DNA of 64,000 bases, from positions 741,464 to 805,463 of the forward strand of contig NZ_JAPWGX010000003.1 in NCBI RefSeq assembly GCF_027213965.1. The letters are read 5' to 3'. Shown one piece after another: positions 52,823 through 60,842 of this stretch (positions are counted from its first letter, which is position 1; every line of letters begins with the position of its first letter). The stretch is from Maritalea porphyrae (lineage in GTDB: Bacteria > Pseudomonadota > Alphaproteobacteria > Rhizobiales > Devosiaceae). A program made the position numbers and the translations under genes. The notes beneath the pieces are model-generated. The model did no database searches, had not been told where the DNA came from, and worked only from the letters and a program-made list of their open reading frames with translations.

Positions 52823-53227
52823 GTGTTTGCTATACTGAAGAAGGCCTTTTTGGCAGCAATAATTGTACTGTTTCCTCATCAAGCATCAGCAGATTTCCTA
52901 AACTCATATGCGCGATGGAAAGGGGCGCATCCTTTGGTTCAACAGGGCTATGTAATGGGCATTTATGATCGTACTTTGAAGGTATGGAGCAACGAAGAGG
53001 GTGAAAAGGCAGTGGCGGTCGGTGTATCAAAATGTGTCAAAGATCTAGAGATCAACTCGGTAATGATGTCGGAGGCTGTTGACTATTATTACAAGACGAA
53101 CACGTCTCGTTGGTCAGAGGGTGCGTTTTATATATTTCATGATGCAATTGTGCGCGGGGTGTGTTTGCAGTTTGTAAACGAGCAACGCAGTCTTAGAGGT
53201 CTTGACCCTTGGGTCGTAAGCGATTGA
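52823..53227 (+). CDS. Prophage secreted protein, weakly Rap1a/Tai-like (134 residues)
   Basis: This 134-residue protein has a signal peptide (FAILKKAFLAAIIVLFPHQASA) and a small mature domain. GYVMGIYDRTLKVW, a Cys in VSKCVKD and another in VRGVCLQFV loosely recall Rap1a/Tai-type periplasmic proteins, a family that includes immunity proteins. The similarity is weak. The GTG at 52823 follows AAGGAA. If the resemblance is real, it would be a periplasmic protein carried by the prophage for host benefit. Confidence 0.6.
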   Translation: MFAILKKAFLAAIIVLFPHQASADFLNSYARWKGAHPLVQQGYVMGIYDRTLKVWSNEEGEKAVAVGVSKCVKDLEINSVMMSEAVDYYYKTNTSRWSEGAFYIFHDAIVRGVCLQFVNEQRSLRGLDPWVVSD

Positions 53228-53317
53228 ACGCAGTTGAGTTCTTACGATCAGCTGGCGCACTCGCAGGCGACAGCCTCTTATTTTTCAACTCAACAAGTCT
53301 CTTGAATTCTGGTCGTC

Positions 53318-53345
53318 TTGAACATGTGTGGAGCTGTGCTACGCT
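53318..53345 (+). promoter_or_regulatory. Candidate sigma-70 promoter for the 173-residue cargo gene
   Basis: TTGAAC and TACGCT are separated by 16 bases and lie about 30 bases before the ATG at 53373. An own promoter and the following terminator would make the gene an independent 'moron' unit. Confidence 0.4.
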
Positions 53346-53372
53346 GATACTGATACTTAAGGGAGAAAAAAC

Positions 53373-53894
53373 ATGGGAAAAAAGACTGATATACAATCAC
53401 AGAGATTTTTAGATTTGGAGGAAAAGGTTGAAAGACTGGCCAACCAAATGAGCTTGCTAGAACCTCGATCCAGCGAAATCATCGAAGTTCCTGAATGTGC
53501 AATTGAAACGGAAATTTTTGATGAAGACCTACTACGCAAATCAATTGATCTGAGTAAACCGAAAGACCTTGAGCTGCGGTTTTCCAGCTGGACATACAAA
53601 TGGGATTGTGGGCCATTTAATCACTGTGAAACGACGTACATAGGTAGTTGCTTTGTCATCAATAAGACCAATGGGAAAACGATGAACTGGAATCTCATGG
53701 AAAGCGCGTCTCGCAAGGACCACGGTGCAGTGCATTGGTCGATATCACCTTACTACCACCACCGCAAAACTGGCACTACCATTGGTTTTGGTTTTGGAAA
53801 ACAAGTCGGTCGTAGTTGCCACGTGAGTTCTAACGCGAACTTCTTTGCAGACTGGGGCAAGGTCTCTTTTACGTGGACATCGACGGCCTGTTAA
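53373..53894 (+). CDS. Prophage cargo protein of unknown function (173 residues)
   Basis: This 173-residue protein has an N-terminal coiled-coil stretch (QSQRFLDLEEKVERLANQMSLLE, residues about 8-30), an acidic linker, and a C-terminal beta-rich domain with five cysteines (CGPFNHC, GSC, SC and the C-terminal TAC) and many His and Trp residues. I do not recognise a family. GGGAG lies 8-10 bases upstream of the ATG. It ends just before the terminator shared with the late operon. Confidence 0.65.
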   Translation: MGKKTDIQSQRFLDLEEKVERLANQMSLLEPRSSEIIEVPECAIETEIFDEDLLRKSIDLSKPKDLELRFSSWTYKWDCGPFNHCETTYIGSCFVINKTNGKTMNWNLMESASRKDHGAVHWSISPYYHHRKTGTTIGFGFGKQVGRSCHVSSNANFFADWGKVSFTWTSTAC

Positions 53895-53928
53895 TTGTCA
53901 TTTTCCCTGGCCCAGAACGCAAAAAAGA

Positions 53929-53952
53929 GCCCCCACCGGTTAAGGTGGGGGC
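53929..53952. terminator. Terminator of the prophage late operon
   Basis: GCCCCCACC and GGTGGGGGC form a nine-base-pair stem around GGTTAA. On the leftward transcript CTTTTTTGCG follows, a good U-tract; rightward the tail is weak. It lies between the last cargo gene and the last late gene. Confidence 0.88.
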
Positions 53953-53975
53953 GAGCTGAATTTTGGAGGGAGGCA

Positions 53976-54464
53976 TTAGTAAACGGTGAAGTCGTTTGAA
54001 TTGATAGACACCCGCTTGGGCGGAAAATGGGCAGGTTCGATTATCCATGTCGTGTTAATGCGATAAACACCGCTCGGCAACATGATTTTACCATCCTTGT
54101 TGCAGAACACATCAAGGGTCCACCATCCAAGATCTAAATTGGGGGGTAGAACAGCATCGGTTGAATAGGAATTTGACCCATTGGCAATCCGGCGAAACAC
54201 ATATAGTGCACCAACCTTCCTTTCAGCCTCAACTCGCCAATTGGCAAAGAAGTCCTGTCGGATATCACGATCGACCGTCATAGACGGGCAAACACCTTCA
54301 TAGGAATCGCTGACATGGATATCACCGATCGACAACCAATCTTCCGCTGGCACCATCGCACTGTATTGGCGCCAACCAGCGTCAAAACCCACGAGCATTA
54401 GTATGAATACTGCGGTCATGCTGATCACGCTAGACAGCACTGCTGACACTGCGCTCCTAATCAT
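53976..54464 (-). CDS. Prophage membrane-anchored protein (162 residues)
   Basis: This 162-residue protein has one N-terminal membrane helix (VLSSVISMTAVFILMLVGFDAGW) and a periplasmic-looking domain with two Cys residues (GVCPSMTV, DVFCNKDG). I do not recognise a family. It is the last gene of the lysis block; its ATG overlaps the stop of the 72-residue gene by four bases. The long external domain suggests host-surface interaction or lysis control, but that is a guess. Confidence 0.65.
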   Translation of the reverse strand: MIRSAVSAVLSSVISMTAVFILMLVGFDAGWRQYSAMVPAEDWLSIGDIHVSDSYEGVCPSMTVDRDIRQDFFANWRVEAERKVGALYVFRRIANGSNSYSTDAVLPPNLDLGWWTLDVFCNKDGKIMLPSGVYRINTTWIIEPAHFPPKRVSINSNDFTVY

Positions 54465-54679
54465 TTTCCGCCATCCTTACCGCCGCCAAGCAAGCGAAGA
54501 ACAATCCCGCGCAGGGCGGGTACGTCAACACCAAGAGCAATCGCGATTAGTCCCGCATATGCTTCCTTTGGGAAGGGTTTAGCGAACCCATCAAACCCAT
54601 AATCAATTGCGAACACGACAATCAGAGCGATGGTCGAAACCGCACGCAATATGTTCGGCCACGTCAACCAACCTTTCAT
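54461..54679 (-). CDS. Small phage membrane protein, holin candidate (72 residues)
   Basis: This 72-residue protein has two hydrophobic stretches (ILRAVSTIALIVVFAIDYGF and AYAGLIAIALGVDVPALRGIV) and a basic glycine-rich C terminus (LRLLGGGKDGGK). Size, topology and place in the lysis block suggest a holin, but no family match is visible. Its ends overlap both neighbours by ATGA. Confidence 0.7.
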   Translation of the reverse strand: MKGWLTWPNILRAVSTIALIVVFAIDYGFDGFAKPFPKEAYAGLIAIALGVDVPALRGIVLRLLGGGKDGGK

Positions 54680-54831
54680 TTCCTTGGCCCCTTTTTCTTC
54701 TTGTGTGACGAATAGGCCAACGAAACGAGTAACCAGATCCCCGCAATAGGAGGGTCCGCCAAAAGTAAAACTAAAAGTACAGCACTTATGATGCCGCCTG
54801 TGGCTAGATCAGCCAAATGATGATGGTTCAT
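54676..54831 (-). CDS. Very small phage membrane protein (51 residues)
   Basis: The ATG at 54831 and stop at 54676 make four-base ATGA overlaps with both neighbours, strong evidence of a real gene. The 51 residues begin with three His (NHHHLADLATGG), followed by two hydrophobic stretches (IISAVLLVLLLADPPIAGIW, LLVSLAYSS) and a basic tail (HKKKKGPRK). It may be a holin, antiholin or holin partner. Confidence 0.75.
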   Translation of the reverse strand: MNHHHLADLATGGIISAVLLVLLLADPPIAGIWLLVSLAYSSHKKKKGPRK

Positions 54832-55031
54832 GCTGGGCGCTCCCAACCACAGACTTCAACGCCCGCATTGTTGCGAGCGATAAGTTTGCGTTTTTCATTT
54901 AGCGTCCAGCGTTCGCCCGCGCCTATGTCGGGTATAAACGGGCCCATGGAACACAGCCCGCCGCCAGTGCTTGAACAGCCCGAAAGGACAAAGATTAGGC
55001 CGAGCAAAACAATTACTTTCTTGGCGTCCAT
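54828..55031 (-). CDS. Rz1-like outer-membrane spanin lipoprotein (67 residues)
   Basis: This 67-residue lipoprotein has a signal with lipobox LSGC. The mature part is short, ending NNAGVEVCGWERP, a pattern common to phage lysis lipoproteins. It overlaps the preceding inner-membrane spanin-like frame by 19 bases in another frame, a typical Rz/Rz1 arrangement. It would span the periplasm to the outer membrane during lysis. Confidence 0.75.
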   Translation of the reverse strand: MDAKKVIVLLGLIFVLSGCSSTGGGLCSMGPFIPDIGAGERWTLNEKRKLIARNNAGVEVCGWERPA

Positions 55032-55240
55032 CTTCCGAACTCCTTATTGGCCTCATCCTTGCTCATTCGCTCAGATTGGGTGCGTTTTTGTTGAACGGTT
55101 TTGGCGTCTTTGATCTGCTTTGCCGCAGCCTTGGCGCGTTCGATTGAGCTCCCTTCGGAGCGCCCCTTCAACCAAACAGCGACCAAGGCCACGACAAACG
55201 CTCCTGCCATAGCTGCGTATAGTTTCAGCTTGGCAATCAT
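55013..55240 (-). CDS. Rz-like inner-membrane spanin candidate (75 residues)
   Basis: This 75-residue protein has one N-terminal membrane helix (LYAAMAGAFVVALVAVWLKG) and a charged, probably coiled-coil tail (SIERAKAAAKQIKDAKTVQQKRTQSERMSKDEANKEFG). Next to a lipoprotein whose frame it overlaps, this fits an i-spanin. The ATG overlaps the endolysin stop (ATGA). Confidence 0.75.
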   Translation of the reverse strand: MIAKLKLYAAMAGAFVVALVAVWLKGRSEGSSIERAKAAAKQIKDAKTVQQKRTQSERMSKDEANKEFGRWTPRK

Positions 55241-56235
55241 GGTCCACCTTCAATGGCTAAACGAATTTGCTTCGCACTTTTCGCAAGGTTCAACCGGCCA
55301 GTGAGCAATAGGATGAAACCAATCGCCATGAACGCGAAAATCGCCATTTGCACGCGCCAATCAAGACCAGAGAATGTATTGAACGCTGCCAGAATGCCGG
55401 TGATGAAAATCGTGAAGATATCTTTCTTGGGCTTCTCAACATCTTTTGGGGAAACGGCCACTTTCTTTTCAACCGTCTTTTCTTCAACCACAGGGCTGAG
55501 TTGTGTCTGCGTGGCCTTCCCGAGCTTCACCAGAGCCGCGTGCAACGCCGCGCGTGTCTTGGGACCATCGTCGCCATCAATCTCGCCCTTGTAGCTGCCA
55601 TCGGCCTTGGCGTGCTCTTGGAACTTGCGAACTGCATTCTCAAATGCCTTTGAGCCCTTGCCGATATTGCGACCGAGCAGAACAAGGCCCGCGCGAGTGT
55701 AGTATGTGAGAACCAGGTCAAACCCGTTCAGACCACCATTCACGCGCTTGCGAACAGTCTCGATGTCGTTCTGGTCGGCCCACTTGTTGAGGTTGCGGGT
55801 TTCCCAATACCATATTGCGCTAAGCCCCTCCCAAGGGTCCGTATTAATAAACTCTGGATTATCTACAAAACTTGGTGGATTGTAGCCCTGCGCCTTACAC
55901 CATTTGAAAAACGCCTCAGTGTTGTAGCGACCAGTGACTTGAATAGGGCCATGCCCTTTGTACTTTTTGCCGTCACCATCACGTTCTGGCGAGTTGCCCA
56001 GATCTGTCCGAGTGTCATACTTGCGCTGTTGCTTTGTCGGCCCCCAGATTTCGCGGTCGTACCGGAAGCCTGCGCTTTCACCGCCAAGTTGAGCAATGAA
56101 TTGAGCCAAACGGTGTGGCGCAAGCATGCCGAACTTGGGGCCGTACTTGTTGACCGAATCCACAATCGAGTTAATGTTGGACACGTCTGTTGGCCCCAAG
56201 GCGATTGCCTTGAGGTGTGCTGCTGTCAATTTCAT
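55237..56235 (-). CDS. Phage endolysin (GH19-type) with peptidoglycan-binding domain and C-terminal membrane hairpin
   Basis: This 332-residue lytic enzyme has a GH19-type chitinase-fold muramidase domain (residues about 1-190), with the catalytic Glu in LGGESAGFRY and the motif KYKGHGPIQVTGRYN. A peptidoglycan-binding-like domain follows (AFENAVRKFQEHAK...GDDGPKTRAAL, about 195-235). A Val/Lys/Glu linker leads to two membrane helices (IFTIFITGILAAFNTFSG and VQMAIFAFMAIGFILLLTG, about 273-312). The ATG at 56235 has GGAG upstream. Endolysins with two C-terminal transmembrane segments are unusual and suggest a membrane-tethered enzyme. Confidence 0.9.
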   Translation of the reverse strand: MKLTAAHLKAIALGPTDVSNINSIVDSVNKYGPKFGMLAPHRLAQFIAQLGGESAGFRYDREIWGPTKQQRKYDTRTDLGNSPERDGDGKKYKGHGPIQVTGRYNTEAFFKWCKAQGYNPPSFVDNPEFINTDPWEGLSAIWYWETRNLNKWADQNDIETVRKRVNGGLNGFDLVLTYYTRAGLVLLGRNIGKGSKAFENAVRKFQEHAKADGSYKGEIDGDDGPKTRAALHAALVKLGKATQTQLSPVVEEKTVEKKVAVSPKDVEKPKKDIFTIFITGILAAFNTFSGLDWRVQMAIFAFMAIGFILLLTGRLNLAKSAKQIRLAIEGGP

Positions 56236-56250
56236 GGTGGGCTCCAAATG

Positions 56251-57369
56251 TCAGAAAGGTGTAAAAGGGCCGAGCATCGGTTCGCCCAACCCTGCCGGTC
56301 GGGCTGGTGGTGTTGGCGCGGAAGATCCGCGGCTGTCTTTGCCGGCGCCGCCCGTTGGGCGTTTGATCTTTAAATCAGTCACAAAACCGGACTTTTTGTC
56401 CGCCTTTTGAACAAGGCTATCGATTGTGTAGGTGCCATCAACGCCTGGTCGCGCACCGGACAGAACCAACGGCGCTTCAGGTTCTGCCGCATAATCTCCA
56501 ACAACGGACACAGACCCCTCGCCTTTTTCGCGCTCGGACTCTTTGGCTTTTGCCTTGGCCGTTTGCTTGGAATGGGCTTCGGTGGCATCGCTGAACATCG
56601 AGCCGAAATCAACATCAACTTCGGCTCCATCTACAGCAACCTCGACTGTCACATATTTGGCAAGATTTAGGTCATAGTGCCGACTTACGATCTTGCCGTA
56701 TTGTGGGCGTCCTATAATGGGCGCAACGTCCCATGACAGTAGATTGACGCCCCATGCGGCCGAAATGGCCGTCAGCGGCTTCCCTGTGGCTGATATGCCC
56801 TCATTTAGAGGAGCGAAGTAGCCGCTCTTGCCGATGATCTTAAATGCTCCACCGAGTTCACCGGCAATCCGGTGCCCCCACTGCATGAAGCTTTCGTTTT
56901 GCATGAGCCAGAAGTCACGCTCAACACCAGCAAGGTCGCCAGCAACGCGAATATCTAGGTCGGCAAGACCGCCCCACTTCTTGGCAACAGCCTCGAAATT
57001 GTTTTTGTCTTCACTCCGCATGCCGGGTGCTTTGACCTTGGACTTATTGTCGACTGAGTTGCCTTTAATCGAGATCTCGCGGCCACCAGACTTACTACCG
57101 GTCGACCGCACCGTGTCGACAAAGCCATCGAACGCTAGGCCCATATCTAAGGTGCTCAAGCCCATCATTATCTGAATGGGCGCGCCGGTTGGTGGCATGA
57201 ACGTTGAGCCGTCAGGATCTGCAAGCGTGATGTCTGCCGTATCTGAAACCTTTCGGGCTGCACGGTTTACGGTGATCGACTTGGTAGTTGCGCGAAAGCC
57301 ACTGGTGACATTAACGCCGCCGACCGTAACCTCGAAAGGCGTTTCGATGGGACCGTCAAAATCAAGCAT
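56251..57369 (-). CDS. Phage tail hub / late control protein D
   Basis: This 372-residue protein is of the P2 gpD / late control D family, which forms the tail hub. It has the N-terminal FEVTVGGVNVTSGFRATTKSITVN, the REISIKGNSVDNKSKVK segment and SFMQWGHRIAGELGGAFKIIGKSGYF in the middle. The C terminus has a Lys/Glu-rich stretch (KQTAKAKAKESEREKGEG) then GTYTIDSLVQKADKKSGFVTDLKIKRP, the usual hub ending. It follows gpX by three bases. Confidence 0.9.
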   Translation of the reverse strand: MLDFDGPIETPFEVTVGGVNVTSGFRATTKSITVNRAARKVSDTADITLADPDGSTFMPPTGAPIQIMMGLSTLDMGLAFDGFVDTVRSTGSKSGGREISIKGNSVDNKSKVKAPGMRSEDKNNFEAVAKKWGGLADLDIRVAGDLAGVERDFWLMQNESFMQWGHRIAGELGGAFKIIGKSGYFAPLNEGISATGKPLTAISAAWGVNLLSWDVAPIIGRPQYGKIVSRHYDLNLAKYVTVEVAVDGAEVDVDFGSMFSDATEAHSKQTAKAKAKESEREKGEGSVSVVGDYAAEPEAPLVLSGARPGVDGTYTIDSLVQKADKKSGFVTDLKIKRPTGGAGKDSRGSSAPTPPARPAGLGEPMLGPFTPF

Positions 57370-57372
57370 TGT

Positions 57373-57600
57373 CTAATCCCAGAGGCGAACCAAAGTTCGT
57401 GTTGAGGTTTGTTGGGGTATTTCTTCAATTGGCAGTTTCACAGCTGTACCTATTGGAAGAACAGGTCCAAGCGCCGAAACGCCTGGATTGTGTTCAAGCA
57501 CCAATTCGAGGTAACCTTCGGGCTGCCGTTTTAAGAACTGCCAGATGATAGCCGCCAGCGTAACGCCCTCAGTTGTTACCGTGATCGTCTCATAGGTCAT
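57373..57600 (-). CDS. Phage tail protein X (LysM-type)
   Basis: This 75-residue protein has the LysM-like pattern of P2 gpX (TLAAIIWQFLKRQPEGYLELVLEHNPGVSALGPVLPIGTAVKLP), an assembly protein at the tail hub. The ATG overlaps the gpU stop by four bases. Confidence 0.9.
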   Translation of the reverse strand: MTYETITVTTEGVTLAAIIWQFLKRQPEGYLELVLEHNPGVSALGPVLPIGTAVKLPIEEIPQQTSTRTLVRLWD

Positions 57601-58013
57601 AAGAACAATCCCAAGACAAATTGAGCCATGTTGGCAGATGGTCGGCCAGTTGAAACCAATGTGGCATTGAAGTTGATCACCATTCCAACCCCACCAATTC
57701 CGAGTTCTTCCTCGGTGAAATTCAATTTAGTGATCAACACCCAGCCTTTGGGGGTTAGATTTCCACGCATGAAGGGCACCGGAACGCCCCTCGCTCTTGC
57801 TTGTTTGAGTTTGTTCAACCCATCAAGTCCGCCAAAATGATGTGGATGAACAACGCCCTTGATTTCATAGTTTTCGTTTCCGTCACCCATGTTCTCATGG
57901 ATTGGGCTGGTGCCCATTACCTCGTGCGTAGCAAATGGGTGCTCCGCATCATATGACAGGGTTTGAGGGTTGACCTTGAGATCAAACTCGACAGAACCAA
58001 GTTTCATCAACAT
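57597..58013 (-). CDS. Phage tail protein U
   Basis: This 138-residue gpU-family protein (P2) reads KLGSVEFDLKVNPQTLSYDAEHPFATHEV at the start and PVPFMRGNLTPKGWVLITKLNFTEEEL in the middle. gpU completes the end of the tail tube or hub. The ATG at 58013 shares bases with the tape-measure stop (TAATG); a second ATG at 58007 is possible. Confidence 0.9.
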   Translation of the reverse strand: MLMKLGSVEFDLKVNPQTLSYDAEHPFATHEVMGTSPIHENMGDGNENYEIKGVVHPHHFGGLDGLNKLKQARARGVPVPFMRGNLTPKGWVLITKLNFTEEELGIGGVGMVINFNATLVSTGRPSANMAQFVLGLFL

Positions 58014-60301
58014 TATGGCGTTACCCCATAGTCTGCAAAGCTAGAGTTTACCTGGTCGCGGCTTGAGCTTGAGCTTGCACCGCCACCCAACCTGTCCAAC
58101 AATCCAACAGTCTCCCGCAGCTTCCGATTGATATTATCAAGAGCCCTGTCGCCAATGTTCAGTTCAACAGGCTGTCCCAAACTCGAAAGAGACTGCGCGG
58201 CGCTGCTAGACTTTGTTCTGATTTGATCGAGAATTGCAGGATCGGCTTCGCTCGACGGGCCAACTACACCGCTGGGTTTTTGTCCATCGGTGTTTGGCTC
58301 CAATGCGGCAGACAGTGGCGTGTTCAGGCCATTGCTTCGAAGACCCTCAAACTCAGATACCGAAGTGTCCTTCGGACCAGAACCCGCCCAATTTAGAGCG
58401 TTTGAAAAGAAGTCTTCCATCGGCTCGCGCCACGGTTTTGTAAATTCTCGAAGATCTTCTTTGTTTTTCGCTTGTTGGGCAACTTGGGCTTTAAAATCGT
58501 CCATGCTTGTTGGGCTATCGATGAGCAATTCAGCTCCAACAGCAGGGGCGACAGCCACGCCAACTTTCTTGGCATAAGCGAGTCCTGCGGCCAACCAACC
58601 GGCTTTTTTCGCACTATTGCCGGCGTTATCAACACCCATCCCCCCGGCTGCAGCACTGCCCTTCAAAGCGGCAGCCGCACCAGTCAGATCAACCGCGGAT
58701 TTCTGCAACGAAAGTCCAGCTGTGCCTAGCGAAGAGAACCTGTCAAAGATGCCTTTGCCAACTTTAATTGCTCCGAAAGCACCGACTCCAGTTGCAAGCG
58801 CGGTTAAACCAACTGCGGCCCCATCTGCTTCACGCACGGCTTGAGCAAAGCTATTGATGCCATCTGCCATGCTGTTCATGCCGGGAATAAGAACAGGGTA
58901 AACGTGCTCTCCAAACGCAGCGGCCAGGTTTTGCAAACTTGTGCTAAACCCTTTTGCAGAAACGTAAGGGTCTTCGTTGCGAGCTAAGTCCGCCGCGTCT
59001 GGGCCCATTGCTTGCCCATACATGCCAATCAATCTTTCGATTTGCTGACTTTGTGTGACCATCCTGGTCAATAGGCCCGTAGCATTTGAATTTCGGGAAA
59101 GGTCAGCAATTGCTTTTGAAATCGCGAGTTCGTTAGACATATCCACACCGGACTTCTCAAGTGCCGGCACAAGATACTTTTTGGTCCATTCGTATGGATT
59201 TTCACCTGCCAACTGGGCGTCGACCAACCCGTTGTCATCTCTAATGCCAATTCGTTTCTGTGCTTCAATATTGACTTTCGACGCAGTGTCTTTCGCACCT
59301 GTGATGAATGCCTTGAAGAACATGGCGATTGCGTTACCGGCAGTAGAAGATGTCATATCCTGCATCAATACAGGTGCGGTCGTCGCTAAAAACTCATCCG
59401 ACAAAGCTGGACCGGCAATTTTTGAACGCCGTGCAAAATCGAAATAACTGCCAACATCAATCTCACTTCCCTCAATCTGCGCTGCTCTTATAGCACCCGC
59501 AATAATCTCTTTCATGGCTTCAATGCCAACTTCGCCGCCAGAGTTGATACCCATGTTGTCCAAGCCACGAATAAGTCGCAACATTGACGAGCTTGCAACG
59601 TCTGTACCTTGAGACGATTGAAGAGTTACTTGTCCTCGAACAAGATCTTCTAAAATGGCAAGGCCATCTCCAGTGTTCCCCATCGTGTTTCTGGCAGTTC
59701 GAAACATCTCAAGAATTTCCGTTAGGCCAACACTTGGATATTTCAATGTTAGTTCTTGAGCACGAGCGATCGCGGCATCCTGCTCATCCTGTGGAACGCC
59801 AGCCATTTTCTGACGAAAGAACTCACGCTGACGATCCGCGCCGGCCATAAAGCCTTCGCGCATTGCTACACCGGCGCCATACCAAAGGGTATATGCACCA
59901 AATGCAACCATGGCAGACTTGGCGATATTGCCTGCATAGCTGTTTTTACCTATAATTGACGCGTGCATTTTTTCTGCACGACGGCGAGTTTCATCCAATT
60001 CGGCGCGAGTGGCCGTAAGGTGGGAAGTAACCCCACCCCGCCACGCCGAAAAATCGGCCTTGGAAATCTTGCCGTTGACGCCTTTAGCCAACCGGTCATA
60101 CGAACCTACGATGGCAGCATATTCAGCTGGGCTGACTTTTAGTTTATCCAGCTGCCGTTGGAACCCAACACCCCATTTGGCTGCACCAAGCCGAGCTGTC
60201 TCCGCTTCAATCTTTTTGAGCGCACCTGTGACCTGTTTGGCCTCGGAGGAAACATTTTGCTGCAACTTTAATTGCAGAATACCAAGCAATGTACGAGCCA
60301 T
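58013..60301 (-). CDS. Phage tail tape measure protein (gpT-like)
   Basis: This 762-residue tape-measure protein sets tail length. The N-terminal part is helical (KLQQNVSSEAKQVTGALKKIEAETARL), followed by the conserved gpT/TMP core with hydrophobic segments (SAMVAFGAYTLWYGAGVAM, then AAVGLTALATGVGAFGAIKVG). PEY and FAS-like stretches are typical of P2-type TMPs with a 760-residue length. The C-terminal 120 residues are Ser/Gly-rich. It lies downstream of the frameshifted gpE/E' gene, as in P2. Confidence 0.93.
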   Translation of the reverse strand: MARTLLGILQLKLQQNVSSEAKQVTGALKKIEAETARLGAAKWGVGFQRQLDKLKVSPAEYAAIVGSYDRLAKGVNGKISKADFSAWRGGVTSHLTATRAELDETRRRAEKMHASIIGKNSYAGNIAKSAMVAFGAYTLWYGAGVAMREGFMAGADRQREFFRQKMAGVPQDEQDAAIARAQELTLKYPSVGLTEILEMFRTARNTMGNTGDGLAILEDLVRGQVTLQSSQGTDVASSSMLRLIRGLDNMGINSGGEVGIEAMKEIIAGAIRAAQIEGSEIDVGSYFDFARRSKIAGPALSDEFLATTAPVLMQDMTSSTAGNAIAMFFKAFITGAKDTASKVNIEAQKRIGIRDDNGLVDAQLAGENPYEWTKKYLVPALEKSGVDMSNELAISKAIADLSRNSNATGLLTRMVTQSQQIERLIGMYGQAMGPDAADLARNEDPYVSAKGFSTSLQNLAAAFGEHVYPVLIPGMNSMADGINSFAQAVREADGAAVGLTALATGVGAFGAIKVGKGIFDRFSSLGTAGLSLQKSAVDLTGAAAALKGSAAAGGMGVDNAGNSAKKAGWLAAGLAYAKKVGVAVAPAVGAELLIDSPTSMDDFKAQVAQQAKNKEDLREFTKPWREPMEDFFSNALNWAGSGPKDTSVSEFEGLRSNGLNTPLSAALEPNTDGQKPSGVVGPSSEADPAILDQIRTKSSSAAQSLSSLGQPVELNIGDRALDNINRKLRETVGLLDRLGGGASSSSSRDQVNSSFADYGVTP

Positions 60302-60304
60302 TGG

Positions 60305-60840
60305 TTACCTCATTTTGACCCCAGCAAGGAGCTTTCTTTCTTTAGATTTTGCCCGCTCAATTTCGATGGCGTGCCCGTATATTTCGCAGATCTTTGGCCA
60401 ATCGAGCGATAGCGTCTCAGAACGACTGTAATGCAACGTGTGGCCTATTTGGCTGACGATTTGCTCTAAGTCTCCGGGGTGTAATTCACTACCTTCAGGT
60501 AGCGTTCGGACAAAAAAGGCTTGAGTTCCTCGTCAATTGTAACAAGGTCTTCGTCGTCCAAAACTGCATAGACTTCAGCAGGGCAATCAATAAATGGTGG
60601 CTGAACATTTGCATCACCCGACGCCAAATGACCAATGTATTCAGCGATCTCCATGCCAGTGGCGCGACGGATTGTGATTTCCTTGTACTCTTTGCCATCG
60701 AAAGAAATTGGCCACTCTAGCGGGACATTTTTACACCGCTCGTTTTTACGAACATGTTCAGCGACAGGTTTCGCCTTCGGCTCTTCAGCAGGCGCGGCCA
60801 CATCGGCCACGCCCTCAGTTTGTTGGGGCTGGTTTTCCAT
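60305..60840 (-). CDS. Tail assembly chaperone gpE+E' (-1 frameshift product)
   Basis: The -1 frame is fully open from the slippery heptamer to a stop at 60305. Ribosomes that slip at T TTT TTG would add 68 residues to the first 110 of gpE, giving about 178. The extension contains LDWPKICEIYGHAIEIERAK and ends LLAGVKMR, the typical E' pattern with a conserved Trp-Pro. P2 makes the same pair from an identical heptamer, and both products are needed for tail assembly. Confidence 0.85.
60466..60840 (-). CDS. Tail assembly protein gpE (zero-frame product)
   Basis: This 124-residue protein has an acidic/proline leader (residues 1-30) and then the gpE/gp41 core (PISFDGKEYKEITIRRATGMEIAEYIG). It is the short partner of the frameshift pair. 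It follows the tail tube gene by two bases. Confidence 0.87.
   Translation of the reverse strand: MENQPQQTEGVADVAAPAEEPKAKPVAEHVRKNERCKNVPLEWPISFDGKEYKEITIRRATGMEIAEYIGHLASGDANVQPPFIDCPAEVYAVLDDEDLVTIDEELKPFLSERYLKVVNYTPET
60511..60517 (-). promoter_or_regulatory. Slippery heptamer T TTT TTG of gpE/E'
   Basis: On the leftward strand the zero-frame codons are CCT TTT TTG, giving the T TTT TTG heptamer at residue 109-110. The -1 frame stays open for 68 further codons. This is the same heptamer type used by phage P2. Confidence 0.85.
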
Positions 60841-60842
60841 GA

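Noticed and set aside
53209..53412. 67-codon frame overlapping the end of the secreted cargo gene
   Set aside because: It overlaps two better-supported genes and lacks a ribosome site.
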